A stretch of DNA of 6,339 bases from the NCBI GenBank assembly GCA_026394315.1, contig JAPKYM010000046.1, positions 1 through 6,339 on the forward strand, written 5' to 3'. Each line of letters begins with the position of its first letter. Position 1 is the stretch's first letter. A model generated the notes under the pieces. It made no database searches, was not told where the DNA came from, and saw only the letters and a list, made by a program, of their open reading frames with translations. The position numbers were made by a program, and so were the translations under genes. This document shows positions 5,964 through 6,339 of this stretch, piece by piece. This DNA comes from Candidatus Bathyarchaeota archaeon (GTDB lineage: Archaea; Thermoproteota; Bathyarchaeia; 40CM-2-53-6; RBG-13-38-9).

Positions 5964-6013
5964 CAGAGGAATGGCCACTATTTGGGGCGACAAGCACGCG
6001 ACAAGTGAATCAT

Positions 6014-6339
6014 ATGAATATGACATTAGAGGACGAAGACTTGAAGATGCAACTGATTCAGTGTTTGAAATCCCTGTATGAGAGAGGACTCATAACGGGC
6101 GTGGGGGGAAACGCTAGTGTACGTCCAATCGGTTCATTGACGTCGTGGATAACTCCCAGTGGCCTCTACAAACCCGAACTGAAACCCTCTGACCTTGTCA
6201 AGATCGATCTCGAAGGGAAAGTCGTGGAAGGCATATTCAAACCATCGATGGAATGGTACTTCCACACTGCGATCTACAAAAAGCGCACTGATGTTAATGC
6301 CATATTGCACACCCACAGTCCTTTCGCAACAGGTCTTGC
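6014..6339 (+). CDS. Class II aldolase/adducin-family protein (3' end cut by window)
   Basis: The first 108 residues of a zinc-dependent class II aldolase, the fold of fuculose-1-phosphate aldolase, ribulose-5-phosphate 4-epimerase and related enzymes (typically about 190-220 residues). Visible hallmarks in order: GVGGNASVR (29-37) and WITPSGLYK (45-53) for phosphate binding, PSMEWYFHTAIY (78-89) with the likely catalytic acid Glu80, and HTHSP (99-103) with zinc ligands His99 and His101. The remaining zinc histidine lies beyond the right edge. The ATG at 6014 is chosen because AAGTGAATC upstream resembles a weak ribosome-binding site; the ATG at 6020 is a close alternative. It is divergent from the thiolase and may share its control region. 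The visible residues do not fix the substrate (a sugar phosphate is the family norm). Confidence 0.9.
   Translation, partial: MNMTLEDEDLKMQLIQCLKSLYERGLITGVGGNASVRPIGSLTSWITPSGLYKPELKPSDLVKIDLEGKVVEGIFKPSMEWYFHTAIYKKRTDVNAILHTHSPFATGL

Noticed and set aside
6134..6316. Minus-strand frame within the aldolase gene
   Set aside because: It is antisense to conserved class II aldolase motifs (TPSG, HTHSP).

Overview
The window looks like archaeal chromosomal DNA. The evidence is an archaeal-type threonyl-tRNA synthetase with the fused D-aminoacyl-deacylase-like editing domain, a single-domain KaiC/RadA-like ATPase, a thiolase paired with a zinc-ribbon/OB-fold (DUF35) protein as in the archaeal mevalonate pathway, TATA/BRE-like promoter elements, and frequent GTG and TTG starts. 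A TACK-group archaeon such as Nitrososphaerota or Bathyarchaeia is my best guess. That lineage is inference, not something the sequence proves.

Layout, left to right. Positions 1-1622 (+) carry the 3' part of thrS, cut by the left edge; its reading frame runs off the window, so its true start is not visible. Positions 1694-1987 (+) encode a small two-helix, tryptophan-rich membrane protein behind its own TATA box. A KaiC-like ATPase lies on the minus strand (2070-2813). Divergent from it, across a 199-bp gap rich in inverted repeats, is a coiled-coil protein (3013-3597, +). A membrane-anchored zinc-ribbon protein follows (3710-4162, +), with an ambiguous start region. Then, convergent on the minus strand, come a two-gene operon of thiolase (4657-5832) and DUF35 protein (4207-4647). 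At the right edge, divergent from the thiolase, is the 5' part of a class II aldolase/adducin-family gene (6014 to the edge, +).

How the genes may work together. The thiolase and DUF35 protein most likely form a complex that makes acetoacetyl-CoA for isoprenoid lipid synthesis, passing it to an HMG-CoA synthase encoded elsewhere. The coiled-coil and zinc-ribbon proteins each carry a short two-helix segment resembling SHOCT-type oligomerisation motifs, and they sit next to a divergent KaiC ATPase. This could be a small, uncharacterised membrane-linked assembly, but the link rests only on position and weak motif similarity. No RNA gene, CRISPR array, insertion sequence or clear mobile element was seen. 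No gene-free stretch exceeds 300 bases.
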